Shown here in pieces: positions 9,379 through 17,736 of a stretch of DNA of 37,813 nucleotides. The notes under the pieces were generated by a model. The model searched no databases. It was not told the DNA's origin and was given only the letters and a program-made list of their open reading frames with translations. This DNA comes from Pedosphaera sp. (GTDB taxonomy: Bacteria > Verrucomicrobiota > Verrucomicrobiia > Limisphaerales > F1-12-MAGs170): NCBI GenBank assembly GCA_009695275.1, contig SIBF01000021.1, positions 1-37,813 on the forward strand. The letters are read 5' to 3'. How positions within the stretch are numbered: the stretch's first letter is position 1; every line of letters begins with the position of its first letter. The position numbers and the translations under genes are program-made.

Positions 9379-11910
9379 ATGAAATTATCCTGTTTCGTTT
9401 CCAGTCTGCTTTGTTTGCTAACTCCAGTTGCTCCAACGTGTTTTTTGACCGCGGCCACGATCGCAAAGGATGAGCCGTTCACTGCCACCGCGCCGCAGGT
9501 GTGGCGCACGGCCTTGGTGATCAAACCGGTCGGAAGGGCGGGACGTACTCCGGCGCATACCGATGTCATTGAGGCAGCAATGATCGCTGGTCGATGGACA
9601 CGGCCAACGGTCGGTGAAGCGGTGGTGTTACCCGACGGACGATCCGCGAGCTGGGCGAATCTCGCGCTTGGCACGAATGGGTGGTTCGAGCACGAAGCGC
9701 TCCGAGGCGGTTACGCCTACATGTCGGTCGTCGTTGAACAGGAGAAAGTGCTCCTGCTCGAAGCGGCCGGCCACGCGATGGTCTATGTGAATGGCGAGCC
9801 ACGCGCTGGGGACATGTATAGCTACGGTTACGTTCGCTTGCCAGTGTTATTGAAACCGGGAACTAATGATTTTCTGTTTCAAGCCGGTCGGGGAAAATTC
9901 AAGGCCGTGCTTGTGGTGCCAAGAGTCGGGGTGGCTCTCGATTTGAGCGACCTGACCATGCCAGATTTGATTGTGGGTGAACCCACCAAGTCGTGGGGTG
10001 CCGTGGTAGTGATCAATGCTACTCCGGAACGACGCAGCGACCTGGTGATCCGCACAGTGCTGATGAACGGCCAATCCGTCGTCACGCTTTTGCCCACGAT
10101 TCCGCCGATGACCATCCGCAAAGTTGGCCTGCGCTTGGAAGGCAAGATGCCCGCGACGAATGATCTGGGGGTCTTGACTCTGGAATTGGCGGCCAAAGGA
10201 GCCGCAGGCGAGCTGATCCTGGATACCGCTCGAACGCCGCTGCGTGTGCGCCAGCCGTGGCAAACGCAAAAGCGAACCTTCGTCAGTGAGATCGACGGCA
10301 GTGTGCAGTATTATGCGTTGAACCCCGCGCGCCCGCCCCGGTCGGATGGTCAACGCATGGCGCTGTTCCTTTCGTTGCATGGCGCGGGCGTGGAAGCCAT
10401 CGGCCAAGCGGACGCGTACTCGAGCAAGCCTTGGGGGCATATCGTGGCTCCAACCAACCGGCGTCCGTACGGCTTCGATTGGGAAGACTGGGGCCGACTG
10501 GACGCGCTGGAGGTTCTGGAGCTGGCGCAGCGGGAGCTGAACACGGATCCGCACAGAGTCTATCTGACCGGACACTCGATGGGCGGCCATGGCGCATGGC
10601 AGTTGGCCAGCACCTTTCCGGATTTGTTCGCAGCCGTCGGGCCAAGTGCGGGTTGGATCAGTTTCTTCTCCTACGCTGGGCCATCGCGCTGGCCGACGAA
10701 CGATCCATTGGCTCGACTATTGCGCCGGTCAGCAAACTCCAGCGACACCCTTTTGCTGGCCACCAATCTGACGCAGATGGGAGTTTACATCCTGCACGGC
10801 GACGCGGATGACAATGTGCCCGTCAGGGAAGCGCGGACGATGCGCGAGCAGTTGAAGCCGTTCCATCACGACCTTGCATGGCACGAGCAACCCGGCGCGG
10901 GTCATTGGTGGGAAACCTCCGATGAACCCGGCGCCGAATGTGTCGATTGGCCGCCCATGTTCGACTTCTTTGCCCGTCATGCGCGCCCGCCTTTGTCGGG
11001 GGTGCGCCAGGTCAACTCCACAACCGTGAACCCCGGCGTGTCGGCGTGGTCGCACTGGGCGGGTATCGAAGCCCAGATCAGCCCGCTTCATCCGGCGACG
11101 GTCAATTTGCAGTGGGATCCGTGGCAGCGGCGTGTCACCGGCACCACCAAAAACGTGGCCCGGCTGGCTCTCAAGTTGGACGAAGCGCACGCGGGAGACG
11201 ACCTCCGCGTTGAGGTGGATGGGCAGGTGTTTGATAAAATTCCATGGCCGGCAAAAAAGCTGATCTGGCTGACACGCGAGGACGAAAAATGGCGTCTGAG
11301 TGGTGAACCTTTGCCCGCAGGGAAGGGCCCGCATCGTTACGGCCCGTTCAAAGCAGCGTTTCGAGATCGGATGATTTTTGTATATGGAACAAAAGGAACG
11401 CCGGAGGAAAACGCGTGGGCCTTCAACAAAGCGCGGTTTGATGCCGAATCCTTCTGGTATCGTGGCAACGGTTCCGTGGACGTGATTTCGGACATCGCGT
11501 TTAATCCCAAACTTGAGCTGAACCGTGGAGTGATCCTCTACGGCCATGCGGATTCCAACGGCGCCTGGCCGGCTTTGCTGAGTGACAGTCCGGTGCAGGT
11601 GCGGCGCGGCGAAATTCGTGTGGATGAACGCCGGGCGGCGGGTGCGGATCTGGCCTGCCTTTTTCTGCGCCCACGCCCGGGTAGTGATCGCGCCTGTGTG
11701 GGCGTGGTGACGGGGACGAGCGTCGCGGGGCTGAAATTAACGGATCGCCTGCCGTATTTTCTGGCCGGGGTCGCTTATCCGGATGTCACGATTCTTGGTC
11801 CAGATATGTTGACGAATGGGATTGAAGGCATTCGGGCAGCGGGCTTTTTCGGATTGGATTGGAGCGTAACGAATGGCGAGTTCGCTTGGCGCGATTCCGA
11901 GAGAGAATGA
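9379..11910 (+). CDS. Secreted alpha/beta-hydrolase (prolyl oligopeptidase/esterase type)
   Basis: An 843-residue exported protein with a signal peptide (~residues 1-28). A beta-rich N-terminal region (~30-300) is followed by an alpha/beta-hydrolase domain. The nucleophile elbow is G398-H-S400-M-G-G, the probable acid is Asp477 in HGDADDNVP, and the histidine is His509 in GAGHWWE, so the catalytic triad is complete. The C-terminal ~330 residues form a further beta-rich region of unknown role. The layout matches the S9-like peptidase/carboxylesterase proteins of Verrucomicrobia and Planctomycetes, which probably act on extracellular esters or peptides. The substrate cannot be read from sequence. 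It follows the PSD1-DUF1501 pair after a 147-nt gap containing an inverted repeat. Confidence 0.9.
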   Translation: MKLSCFVSSLLCLLTPVAPTCFLTAATIAKDEPFTATAPQVWRTALVIKPVGRAGRTPAHTDVIEAAMIAGRWTRPTVGEAVVLPDGRSASWANLALGTNGWFEHEALRGGYAYMSVVVEQEKVLLLEAAGHAMVYVNGEPRAGDMYSYGYVRLPVLLKPGTNDFLFQAGRGKFKAVLVVPRVGVALDLSDLTMPDLIVGEPTKSWGAVVVINATPERRSDLVIRTVLMNGQSVVTLLPTIPPMTIRKVGLRLEGKMPATNDLGVLTLELAAKGAAGELILDTARTPLRVRQPWQTQKRTFVSEIDGSVQYYALNPARPPRSDGQRMALFLSLHGAGVEAIGQADAYSSKPWGHIVAPTNRRPYGFDWEDWGRLDALEVLELAQRELNTDPHRVYLTGHSMGGHGAWQLASTFPDLFAAVGPSAGWISFFSYAGPSRWPTNDPLARLLRRSANSSDTLLLATNLTQMGVYILHGDADDNVPVREARTMREQLKPFHHDLAWHEQPGAGHWWETSDEPGAECVDWPPMFDFFARHARPPLSGVRQVNSTTVNPGVSAWSHWAGIEAQISPLHPATVNLQWDPWQRRVTGTTKNVARLALKLDEAHAGDDLRVEVDGQVFDKIPWPAKKLIWLTREDEKWRLSGEPLPAGKGPHRYGPFKAAFRDRMIFVYGTKGTPEENAWAFNKARFDAESFWYRGNGSVDVISDIAFNPKLELNRGVILYGHADSNGAWPALLSDSPVQVRRGEIRVDERRAAGADLACLFLRPRPGSDRACVGVVTGTSVAGLKLTDRLPYFLAGVAYPDVTILGPDMLTNGIEGIRAAGFFGLDWSVTNGEFAWRDSERE

Positions 11911-12237
11911 AATGATTGTCATCAAGACTGCTGGCAAGCCGTTACACTATTAGAAGCAGCTCAGGTATCTCTTTTTCCTCCTGTCGCGCTGGGGAGCGTT
12001 GCCCACGGCGATTGATTCCTTGTGAACATCCAAACCGACGTGCAATATTCTTTTCATGGGCGTTTGCTTTCGTTTTCTGCTTATCAATGGCACCGATGAC
12101 ATCGTTGCTTTTGAACTTGTGAACAGCTCGGCACAGGCCAGTAGCCCACGCCTACAGCCGCGATCAGGCGCCTTTCTCAACTTTGTTCCAAGGCATCGGG
12201 TCTAGACGGCATCACATCACATCAACCAACACACAGC
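11911..12237. other. Intergenic stretch holding an IS110 relic
   Basis: This 327-nt gap has no intact gene. Its middle holds a minus-strand IS110-family transposase start (11950-12057). The portion at 12058-12237 would correspond to the non-coding leader upstream of such a transposase, which in IS110 elements can encode the guide (bridge) RNA. I could not identify element termini, a target duplication or a second end. Confidence 0.4.
11950..12057 (-). pseudogene. IS110-family transposase, N-terminal remnant
   Basis: The minus strand encodes MKRILHVGLDVHKESIAV from an ATG at 12057, which matches the conserved start of IS110-family DEDD transposases (pattern hxGLDVHKExIxVA), including the first acidic residue of the RuvC-like catalytic centre. 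After about 25 residues the similarity fades into a basic stretch, and the frame stops near 11950. Full-length members have roughly 300-450 residues, so this is a truncated relic and cannot be active. The remaining domains are not seen elsewhere in the window. It marks a past insertion between the hydrolase and TIGR03067 genes. Confidence 0.7.
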
Positions 12238-12714
12238 ATGAAAATATTACGAAACGCATTATGGATCGGACTGGCTGCTCTCGCTATTTCGCGGGCGTCG
12301 GCCGAAGATTCCGAAGCCGCGAAAAAGGATATGGCCCAGTTGCAGGGGGAATGGTCCATGGTGTCCGGCTCTGCCGACGGCCAGCCGATGTCAGACGAAT
12401 TGCGCAAGCTGATGAAGCGCGTCTGCAAAGGAGACGAGGCCACCACGACAATGGCAGGACAGGTTTATTTCAAGGCGAAGATCACCATCGACCCCTCGAA
12501 GAAGCCGAAGACCATGGGCTATCAGATGACTGAAGGATTCACGAAAGGGAAAACGCAACTTGGGATATACGAATCGGAGGGAGACACGTTCAGGTCTTGT
12601 TTCAGCGCGCCGGGCGATCCGCGCCCCACGGACTTCACGACCAAACCGGGTGACAAACGAACATTGACGGTTTGGAAACGGGAAAAGACGACCACTCAAC
12701 CAGAGAAGAAATGA
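12238..12714 (+). CDS. TIGR03067 domain protein
   Basis: A 158-residue small exported protein with a signal peptide (cleavage near SRASA, residue ~22). The mature part begins with an LQGEWSMVSG motif and has a beta-strand-rich pattern ending in GDKRTLTVWKREK. This resembles the TIGR03067 family, a lipocalin-like group abundant in Planctomycetes and Verrucomicrobia with no established biochemical role. ATG 12238 gives a good signal peptide. The stop codon overlaps the start of the next gene (ATGA), implying translational coupling with it. Confidence 0.85.
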   Translation: MKILRNALWIGLAALAISRASAEDSEAAKKDMAQLQGEWSMVSGSADGQPMSDELRKLMKRVCKGDEATTTMAGQVYFKAKITIDPSKKPKTMGYQMTEGFTKGKTQLGIYESEGDTFRSCFSAPGDPRPTDFTTKPGDKRTLTVWKREKTTTQPEKK

Positions 12715-13109
12715 ACTCTGCGTTTGAAGCGATTTTTGTTCGGTTGCGGGAAATTCTTGAGCCCCATTCTGTCCGTCTCAAAGTGACGGCGGACGCGCCT
12801 GACCATTATTGTCTCGAACTGGCTTTCAGTCCGAAGCTCAAGAAGGCGCTTCCTGCCGCGTGGGTGAAGATTGGGAAGGCATACGTGAGCTATCACTTTA
12901 TGCCGGTGTACATGTTTCCAAAATTGCGCGAGCGCATGTCGGACGCGTTGAGAGCGCGTATGCAAGGCAAGTCCTGCTTCAACTTCAAAGTGCAGGAGGA
13001 GCCGCTCTTCAAGGAGTTGGAAGATATCACGACGGAAGGATTCGCCATGTGTCGCAAGGCTGGATTTGCGCCTCAACACCCTGCCGTCTCACAGAAAAAT
13101 GAAATGTAA
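12711..13109 (+). CDS. Conserved hypothetical cytoplasmic protein
   Basis: A 132-residue protein with no signal peptide or membrane segment. Segments such as WVKIGKAYVSYHFMPVY and MQGKSCFNFK recall a family of small uncharacterised bacterial proteins; I can recognise the pattern but not a function. The start is taken at ATG 12711, which overlaps the TIGR03067 stop as ATGA, with a purine-rich AGAGAAG just upstream. A longer reading from ATG 12672 would overlap the previous gene by 43 nt and adds only a polar tail, so it is less likely. Coupling of a cytoplasmic protein to an exported one is slightly unexpected. Confidence 0.8.
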   Translation: MNSAFEAIFVRLREILEPHSVRLKVTADAPDHYCLELAFSPKLKKALPAAWVKIGKAYVSYHFMPVYMFPKLRERMSDALRARMQGKSCFNFKVQEEPLFKELEDITTEGFAMCRKAGFAPQHPAVSQKNEM

Positions 13110-13306
13110 ATAGCCCGGGATAAAGGGGGCGGAGAGCGTGAATAGCTCCCTTGGTGTTCGATCCCCTTCACTCCGAGTTATTCGCATTTTCTGGTCGAGC
13201 AAAGCTGCGGGGTAGGGTGATGAAAGGCCCTGAAAAACTCCTTGCCCTTTTACCTGGGCGGACAATATTTTGGATTGGCAATTCCAACGAACCGTAATCC
13301 AGACTC

Positions 13307-16300
13307 ATGAGACAAGTCATCGCAAGATTGCTCGAATTTCGTCTGATTTCCTCTGTCCTGCTTTTGATAGGCGCTTCGGTGAACTCATCGAGCAGCCAAA
13401 CCCCAGAATGGATTTGGCATGACAACAACGGCGTCGCACCCAAAGAAAATGAGGTGCGACTTTTCCGCAGGACTTTCAACGTTGATGTCGCCTCAAGCCG
13501 AGCGGTGTTGACTGTAGCCGGAGATGACCAAGCCACGGTGTTTCTCAACGGCCGACAGGTGGCGGCCAACAGAGGCTGGGAGAAACCGGTGGTCGTCAAT
13601 GTCACGAGAGAGATCAAAGAAGGCGAGAATGTCATTGGAGTGCGAGGACGCAATAATAGCGGGGATGCTGCGATTGTTTTTAAGTTGGAACTGACTCTCG
13701 TGAATCAGCAGAAGCAATTGGTGGTTTCCGACACGACCTGGGTGTCGTCGGCCAACGAACTCAACAATTGGTTTGCTCCCAACTTCCAAGCCGTCGGGTG
13801 GACCAAGGCGGTCAGCCGCGGCAAATTAGGTGTGCAGCCTTGGGGCGATATCATGGCACCACGTGTCGCCACGGCCGCCGAGAAGCTCATCCTCCCTCCT
13901 GGCTTCAAGGTCGAGCTCATCCATTCCGCCGAGCCGGGGGAAGGTTCCTGGACTTCGATGGCCATCGATACGAAGGGGCGCTTGATCTTTTCGCCGCAGG
14001 AAGGCACCGGGAACATGTTCAGGGCAACCTTGACTTCCTCAGGCCAGATCGAAAAGTTGGAAAAGATCGAATCGCCCGTTGGCTCCGCAATGGGTTTACT
14101 CTATGCCTTTGACAGTTTGTACGTGAGTGGCAATGGACCGCAGGGGCTTGGATTGTACCGCTTGAGAGACTTGAATGGAGACGATCAATTTGACAACGTC
14201 CGGTTCTTGAAACGATTTGATGGGGCCGTTGGAGAGCATGGTTCGCATGCGCTGGTCCTGGGGCCAGACAACAAGATTTACTATATCCATGGAAATTTCA
14301 CCAAGGTTCCGACAGACATCTCGTTGCAATCGCCTCACCGAAATTATGCGGAGGACCAGTTGCTGCCCCGCGGCGAGGACGGAAATGGCTTCGGGGTTGG
14401 CATCAGGCCACCTGGCGGGTTTCTCCTACGCTCGGACGCGGACGGAAAAGATTGGGAGCTAGTCGCCGCTGGCATGCGGAATACTTACGATCTTGCGTTC
14501 AACGCCGATGGCGAAATGTTTGGTTACGACAGTGACATGGAGTGGGACTGGGGAACGCCGTGGTACCGTCCGACGCGCATTTACCACCTGGTCTCCGGAG
14601 GTGATTATGGTTTCCGTGAAGGGACGGGCAAATTTCCAAAACATTACCCAGACGCCCTTCCTCCCGTTCTAGATATTAGCATTGGTTCGCCCACGGGAAT
14701 GAAGTTTGGCACCGGTAGTAAATTTCCAGCGAAGTATCAGAAGGCTCTTTTCGCCATGGACTGGTCGTACGGCCGCATCTTTGCGGTGCACCTCGCGCCC
14801 CAGGGTGCCACCTACAGCGCTACTTACGAAGAATTCGTGAAAGGCCAGCCTTTGAATGTCACTGACATCGAGTTTGGACAGGACGGCACCATGTATTTCA
14901 TCACGGGCGGTCGCGGGATGCAATCGGGTCTTTATCGAGTCACCTACACGGGTGCGATTGAGGCTTCCGCTCCAGAACCGATGGACCAAGCGATTGCGGA
15001 TGCGCGCGCCATGCGTCGAAAGCTGGAATCTTTCCACGGCAAAAGAGATCCGGCAGCGGTCGAGTTTGTTTGGCCGCATTTGAACAGCGACGATCGCTGG
15101 ATTCGTTACGCCGCTCGAATCGCACTCGAGAGCCAGGCGATCGTGCTGTGGCAGAATCGTGCTTTGTCAGAGGAACGCGCGAATGCTTCATTGACTGCGC
15201 TGCTTGCATTGGCTCGGCGGGGCGACAAGGCCTCACAGAAACCATTGATCCAAGCCCTTGACCGCCTTCGTGGGCAGCAATTGAGCGAAGCACAAGCCTT
15301 GGAAGCGTTGCGTGTTCTCAGCCTGGCCTTCATCCGGATGGGCAAACCGGATCAGGATCTCGTCAACAGCGTGAGCAGTGCGTTGATGTCGGTTTACCCA
15401 GCCAACACTGGATCGCTCAATCATGAACTCGCGCAGTTGCTGATTTACCTCGAAGCGCCGGGTGTCGTTCAGAAAACGCTGGAACTGGTGGATATGGCGG
15501 CGACTCAAGAGGAACAGATTCATTATATCTTCCATCTGAGAAAGCTTAAGTCGGGTTGGACGATGGATCAGCGGCGGCAGTATTTCGGTTGGTTCAACCG
15601 TGACCTCAGTGGGTCGAAACATCCGCCGGAGCTGTTGCGATGGTTCGAGGAAGCCGGCCGAGCTTATAGTGATGGATCGAGCTTTTCCCAATTCATCGCT
15701 AATATCCGCAGGGACGCCCTAGCCACGCTAACCGACCAGGAACGCTCCGACCTGGCCGCGATCATTACCGGCCAGAAGGTTGCCCCAAAAGCGGCGGCGG
15801 CCCGCACGACGATCAAAATCTGGAAGATGGAAGACTTGGCTGCTTCTCTCGATCAAGTCTCCAAAGGCCGCTCATTCGAGAAAGGCAAGGAAGCTTTTGC
15901 CCTGGCGCAGTGCGTTGCGTGCCACCGTTTCGGCAATGACGGCGGAGCGGTCGGCCAGGACTTGACCGCCGTCTCGAGCCGCTACACTCGACGTGATATC
16001 CTCGAATCCATTCTCGATCCGTCCAAGGTGGTTTCTGAACAATACCAGAACATGACGATCATCAAAAAGGACGGCGACGAACTTACAGGCCGAGTGGTGG
16101 ATGAGAATGATCAACGGGTGATCCTTGCCGTCAACCCGATGACGCAGGACCGGATCGAAATTCAGAAGTCGAATATTCAAAAGCGCGCTGCTTCCAAAAT
16201 TTCGCCGATGCCCGAGGGTCTGGTCGATGTGTTGGCGAAACAAGAGATACTCGACTTGCTCGCTTACCTCGAGTCCGGCGGTAAAGCGGACCACGCGGAC

Positions 16301-16309
16301 TTCAAATAG
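13307..16309 (+). CDS. PVC-type haem-binding CxxCH protein (propeller/HEAT/cytochrome c)
   Basis: A 1000-residue exported multidomain protein. A signal peptide (~1-30) is followed by a galactose-binding-like beta domain (WIWHDNNG to ~residue 150). A sugar-dehydrogenase-like beta-propeller starts at LPPGFKVELIHSAEPGEG. A helical repeat region (~570-800) follows, and then a C-terminal cytochrome c domain with C869-V-A-C872-H873 and the family-typical ILDPSKVVSEQYQ. Such proteins are widespread in Planctomycetes and Verrucomicrobia and are suspected periplasmic dehydrogenases or electron-transfer proteins in carbohydrate breakdown; the substrate is unknown. ATG 13307 fits the signal peptide. The 197-nt upstream gap shows no clear promoter or RNA gene. 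Confidence 0.92.
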   Translation: MRQVIARLLEFRLISSVLLLIGASVNSSSSQTPEWIWHDNNGVAPKENEVRLFRRTFNVDVASSRAVLTVAGDDQATVFLNGRQVAANRGWEKPVVVNVTREIKEGENVIGVRGRNNSGDAAIVFKLELTLVNQQKQLVVSDTTWVSSANELNNWFAPNFQAVGWTKAVSRGKLGVQPWGDIMAPRVATAAEKLILPPGFKVELIHSAEPGEGSWTSMAIDTKGRLIFSPQEGTGNMFRATLTSSGQIEKLEKIESPVGSAMGLLYAFDSLYVSGNGPQGLGLYRLRDLNGDDQFDNVRFLKRFDGAVGEHGSHALVLGPDNKIYYIHGNFTKVPTDISLQSPHRNYAEDQLLPRGEDGNGFGVGIRPPGGFLLRSDADGKDWELVAAGMRNTYDLAFNADGEMFGYDSDMEWDWGTPWYRPTRIYHLVSGGDYGFREGTGKFPKHYPDALPPVLDISIGSPTGMKFGTGSKFPAKYQKALFAMDWSYGRIFAVHLAPQGATYSATYEEFVKGQPLNVTDIEFGQDGTMYFITGGRGMQSGLYRVTYTGAIEASAPEPMDQAIADARAMRRKLESFHGKRDPAAVEFVWPHLNSDDRWIRYAARIALESQAIVLWQNRALSEERANASLTALLALARRGDKASQKPLIQALDRLRGQQLSEAQALEALRVLSLAFIRMGKPDQDLVNSVSSALMSVYPANTGSLNHELAQLLIYLEAPGVVQKTLELVDMAATQEEQIHYIFHLRKLKSGWTMDQRRQYFGWFNRDLSGSKHPPELLRWFEEAGRAYSDGSSFSQFIANIRRDALATLTDQERSDLAAIITGQKVAPKAAAARTTIKIWKMEDLAASLDQVSKGRSFEKGKEAFALAQCVACHRFGNDGGAVGQDLTAVSSRYTRRDILESILDPSKVVSEQYQNMTIIKKDGDELTGRVVDENDQRVILAVNPMTQDRIEIQKSNIQKRAASKISPMPEGLVDVLAKQEILDLLAYLESGGKADHADFK

Positions 16310-16379
16310 CCTCCCGGCTCGGGATGAATTATGGCGGGGACTCTCGACGCGGGATCGGCCTGTTCCTTCACCAGATGAA

Positions 16380-16408
16380 TTGACATCAGCTCACCGCCCG
16401 ATTAGCAC
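16380..16408 (+). promoter_or_regulatory. Candidate sigma70-type promoter for cupin-Wadjet operon
   Basis: A perfect TTGACA (16380-16385) is followed by a 17-nt spacer and TAGCAC (16403-16408), which matches TATAAT at three of six positions. It sits about 57 nt upstream of the cupin-like gene and is the best promoter candidate in the gap before the five-gene run at 16465-24398. The weak -10 keeps confidence low. Confidence 0.35.
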
Positions 16409-16464
16409 TGGGAGCAGACGATCACACTAAATTTATTCTCAACCCATAACGAAACTGGCAACGC

Positions 16465-17736
16465 ATGAGCATCAGAACTGTCACCGACTTGAAGACCGTC
16501 AAACAAAACGTCAAAAGCCTCGTCGAAGGCGCGCTCGCAGACAGCGGCGGCCTCCTGCGCTTGGCTCCTTGCTGGGTTCCGCGCTCTTTCCTCCAACCCG
16601 GCAAACGTCTGAAGCTGCATCCCGACGATCTCTACGCGTATGGTCTGAACCGCGGAGGCATTGATGAACGTTGGTTCGCTTCCACCACGCCGGCTGCCAA
16701 CGAAAACCGGACGCCGGACGAAGGCTTCAGCTATTGCGTGGTGGGCCAGAAACGTTTCACCCTCCAGCAAGCCGTGTCCGAATGCGGCACCACGCTCATC
16801 GGCACTTCGATTTGGAAGAAATACAAAAAATGGCCGGTCTATTCGAAGTTTTTCGACAACATGGGACCGATTCCGCACCACATGCACCAGAATGCCCAGC
16901 AGGCGAAACTGGTCGGCCAAGAAGGCAAACCCGAGTCCTATTATTTCGCACCGCAGCACAACAACGTCGGGAACAATTTCCCCTACACCTTTATGGGCCT
17001 CGAGCCCGGCACCACGAAGGCTCAAGTCCGCCGCTGCCTTGAAAACTGGAATAAAGGCGACAATGGAATTCTCGACCTCAGCCGGGCTTATCGCCTCAAG
17101 CCAGGCACCGGTTGGTTGATTCCACCGTGCATTCTCCACGCGCCCGGCTCGCTCTGCACTTACGAGCCTCAGTGGGGCAGCGACGTCTTCGGAATGTATC
17201 AATCGCTTGTCGAAGGCCGCGAGGTCCCGTGGTCCCTTCTCGTCAAGGACATGCCGAAGAGCAAACACCGCGACCTCGACTTCATTGTCGATCAGCTCGA
17301 TTGGGAGGGAAACCTCGATGAGAATTTCAAGGACAACCATTACCTCGAGCCCGTTCCCGTCGCTGACACACGCAAGGAAGGCTACGTGGACCGTTGGATT
17401 GTCTATGGCAAGGTGGCTGGCGAACAGCTCTTCACGGCCAAGGAACTCACGGTTGACCCCGGCACAAAGTGTACCATCAAGGACAACGGCGCTTATGGCC
17501 TCGTCTGTGTGCAGGGCGTCGGCCAGATCAACCGCCAGCGGTTGAACAGTCCGAAACTGATCCGTTTCACTGAACTGACCGAGGATGAATTTTTCTGCAC
17601 CGAAGACGGCGCAAAAGCCGGCGTGACCTTCGAGAACACGAGCGAAACAGAGCCGCTCGTCTGCCTTCGTTACTTCGGCCCCGAGGTGAATCCGGAGGCT
17701 CCCCAGATGGGGGCCTATCGGAAGAACAAATTTTGA
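16465..17736 (+). CDS. Cupin-fold protein, mannose-6-phosphate isomerase-like
   Basis: A 423-residue cytoplasmic protein. The metal-site pattern PHHMHQ (His138, His139, His141), preceded by GPIP and followed by KPESYYF, resembles the metal-binding cupin core of type I phosphomannose isomerase-like proteins. A second beta-rich segment (~300-420) could be another cupin barrel. An isomerase or sugar-binding activity is plausible but unproven. There is no signal peptide. A 509-residue ORF lies antisense here, but the plus-strand product has the recognisable motifs. The stop codon overlaps the TTG start of jetA (TTGA), so translation of the two is probably coupled. This link with a defence operon is unusual. 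Confidence 0.75.
   Translation: MSIRTVTDLKTVKQNVKSLVEGALADSGGLLRLAPCWVPRSFLQPGKRLKLHPDDLYAYGLNRGGIDERWFASTTPAANENRTPDEGFSYCVVGQKRFTLQQAVSECGTTLIGTSIWKKYKKWPVYSKFFDNMGPIPHHMHQNAQQAKLVGQEGKPESYYFAPQHNNVGNNFPYTFMGLEPGTTKAQVRRCLENWNKGDNGILDLSRAYRLKPGTGWLIPPCILHAPGSLCTYEPQWGSDVFGMYQSLVEGREVPWSLLVKDMPKSKHRDLDFIVDQLDWEGNLDENFKDNHYLEPVPVADTRKEGYVDRWIVYGKVAGEQLFTAKELTVDPGTKCTIKDNGAYGLVCVQGVGQINRQRLNSPKLIRFTELTEDEFFCTEDGAKAGVTFENTSETEPLVCLRYFGPEVNPEAPQMGAYRKNKF
17720..17724 (+). promoter_or_regulatory. Ribosome binding site deciding the jetA TTG start
   Basis: GGAAG ends 8 nt before a TTG at 17733. This supports the TTG, which overlaps the upstream stop codon, as the true jetA start; no ATG is available near the family N-terminus. 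Confidence 0.5.

Noticed and set aside
13110-13306. Possible tRNA fragment around TTCGATCCCC
   Set aside because: The T-arm stem does not pair (TGGTG against CCCTT), and no acceptor or anticodon arm of the right spacing is present.
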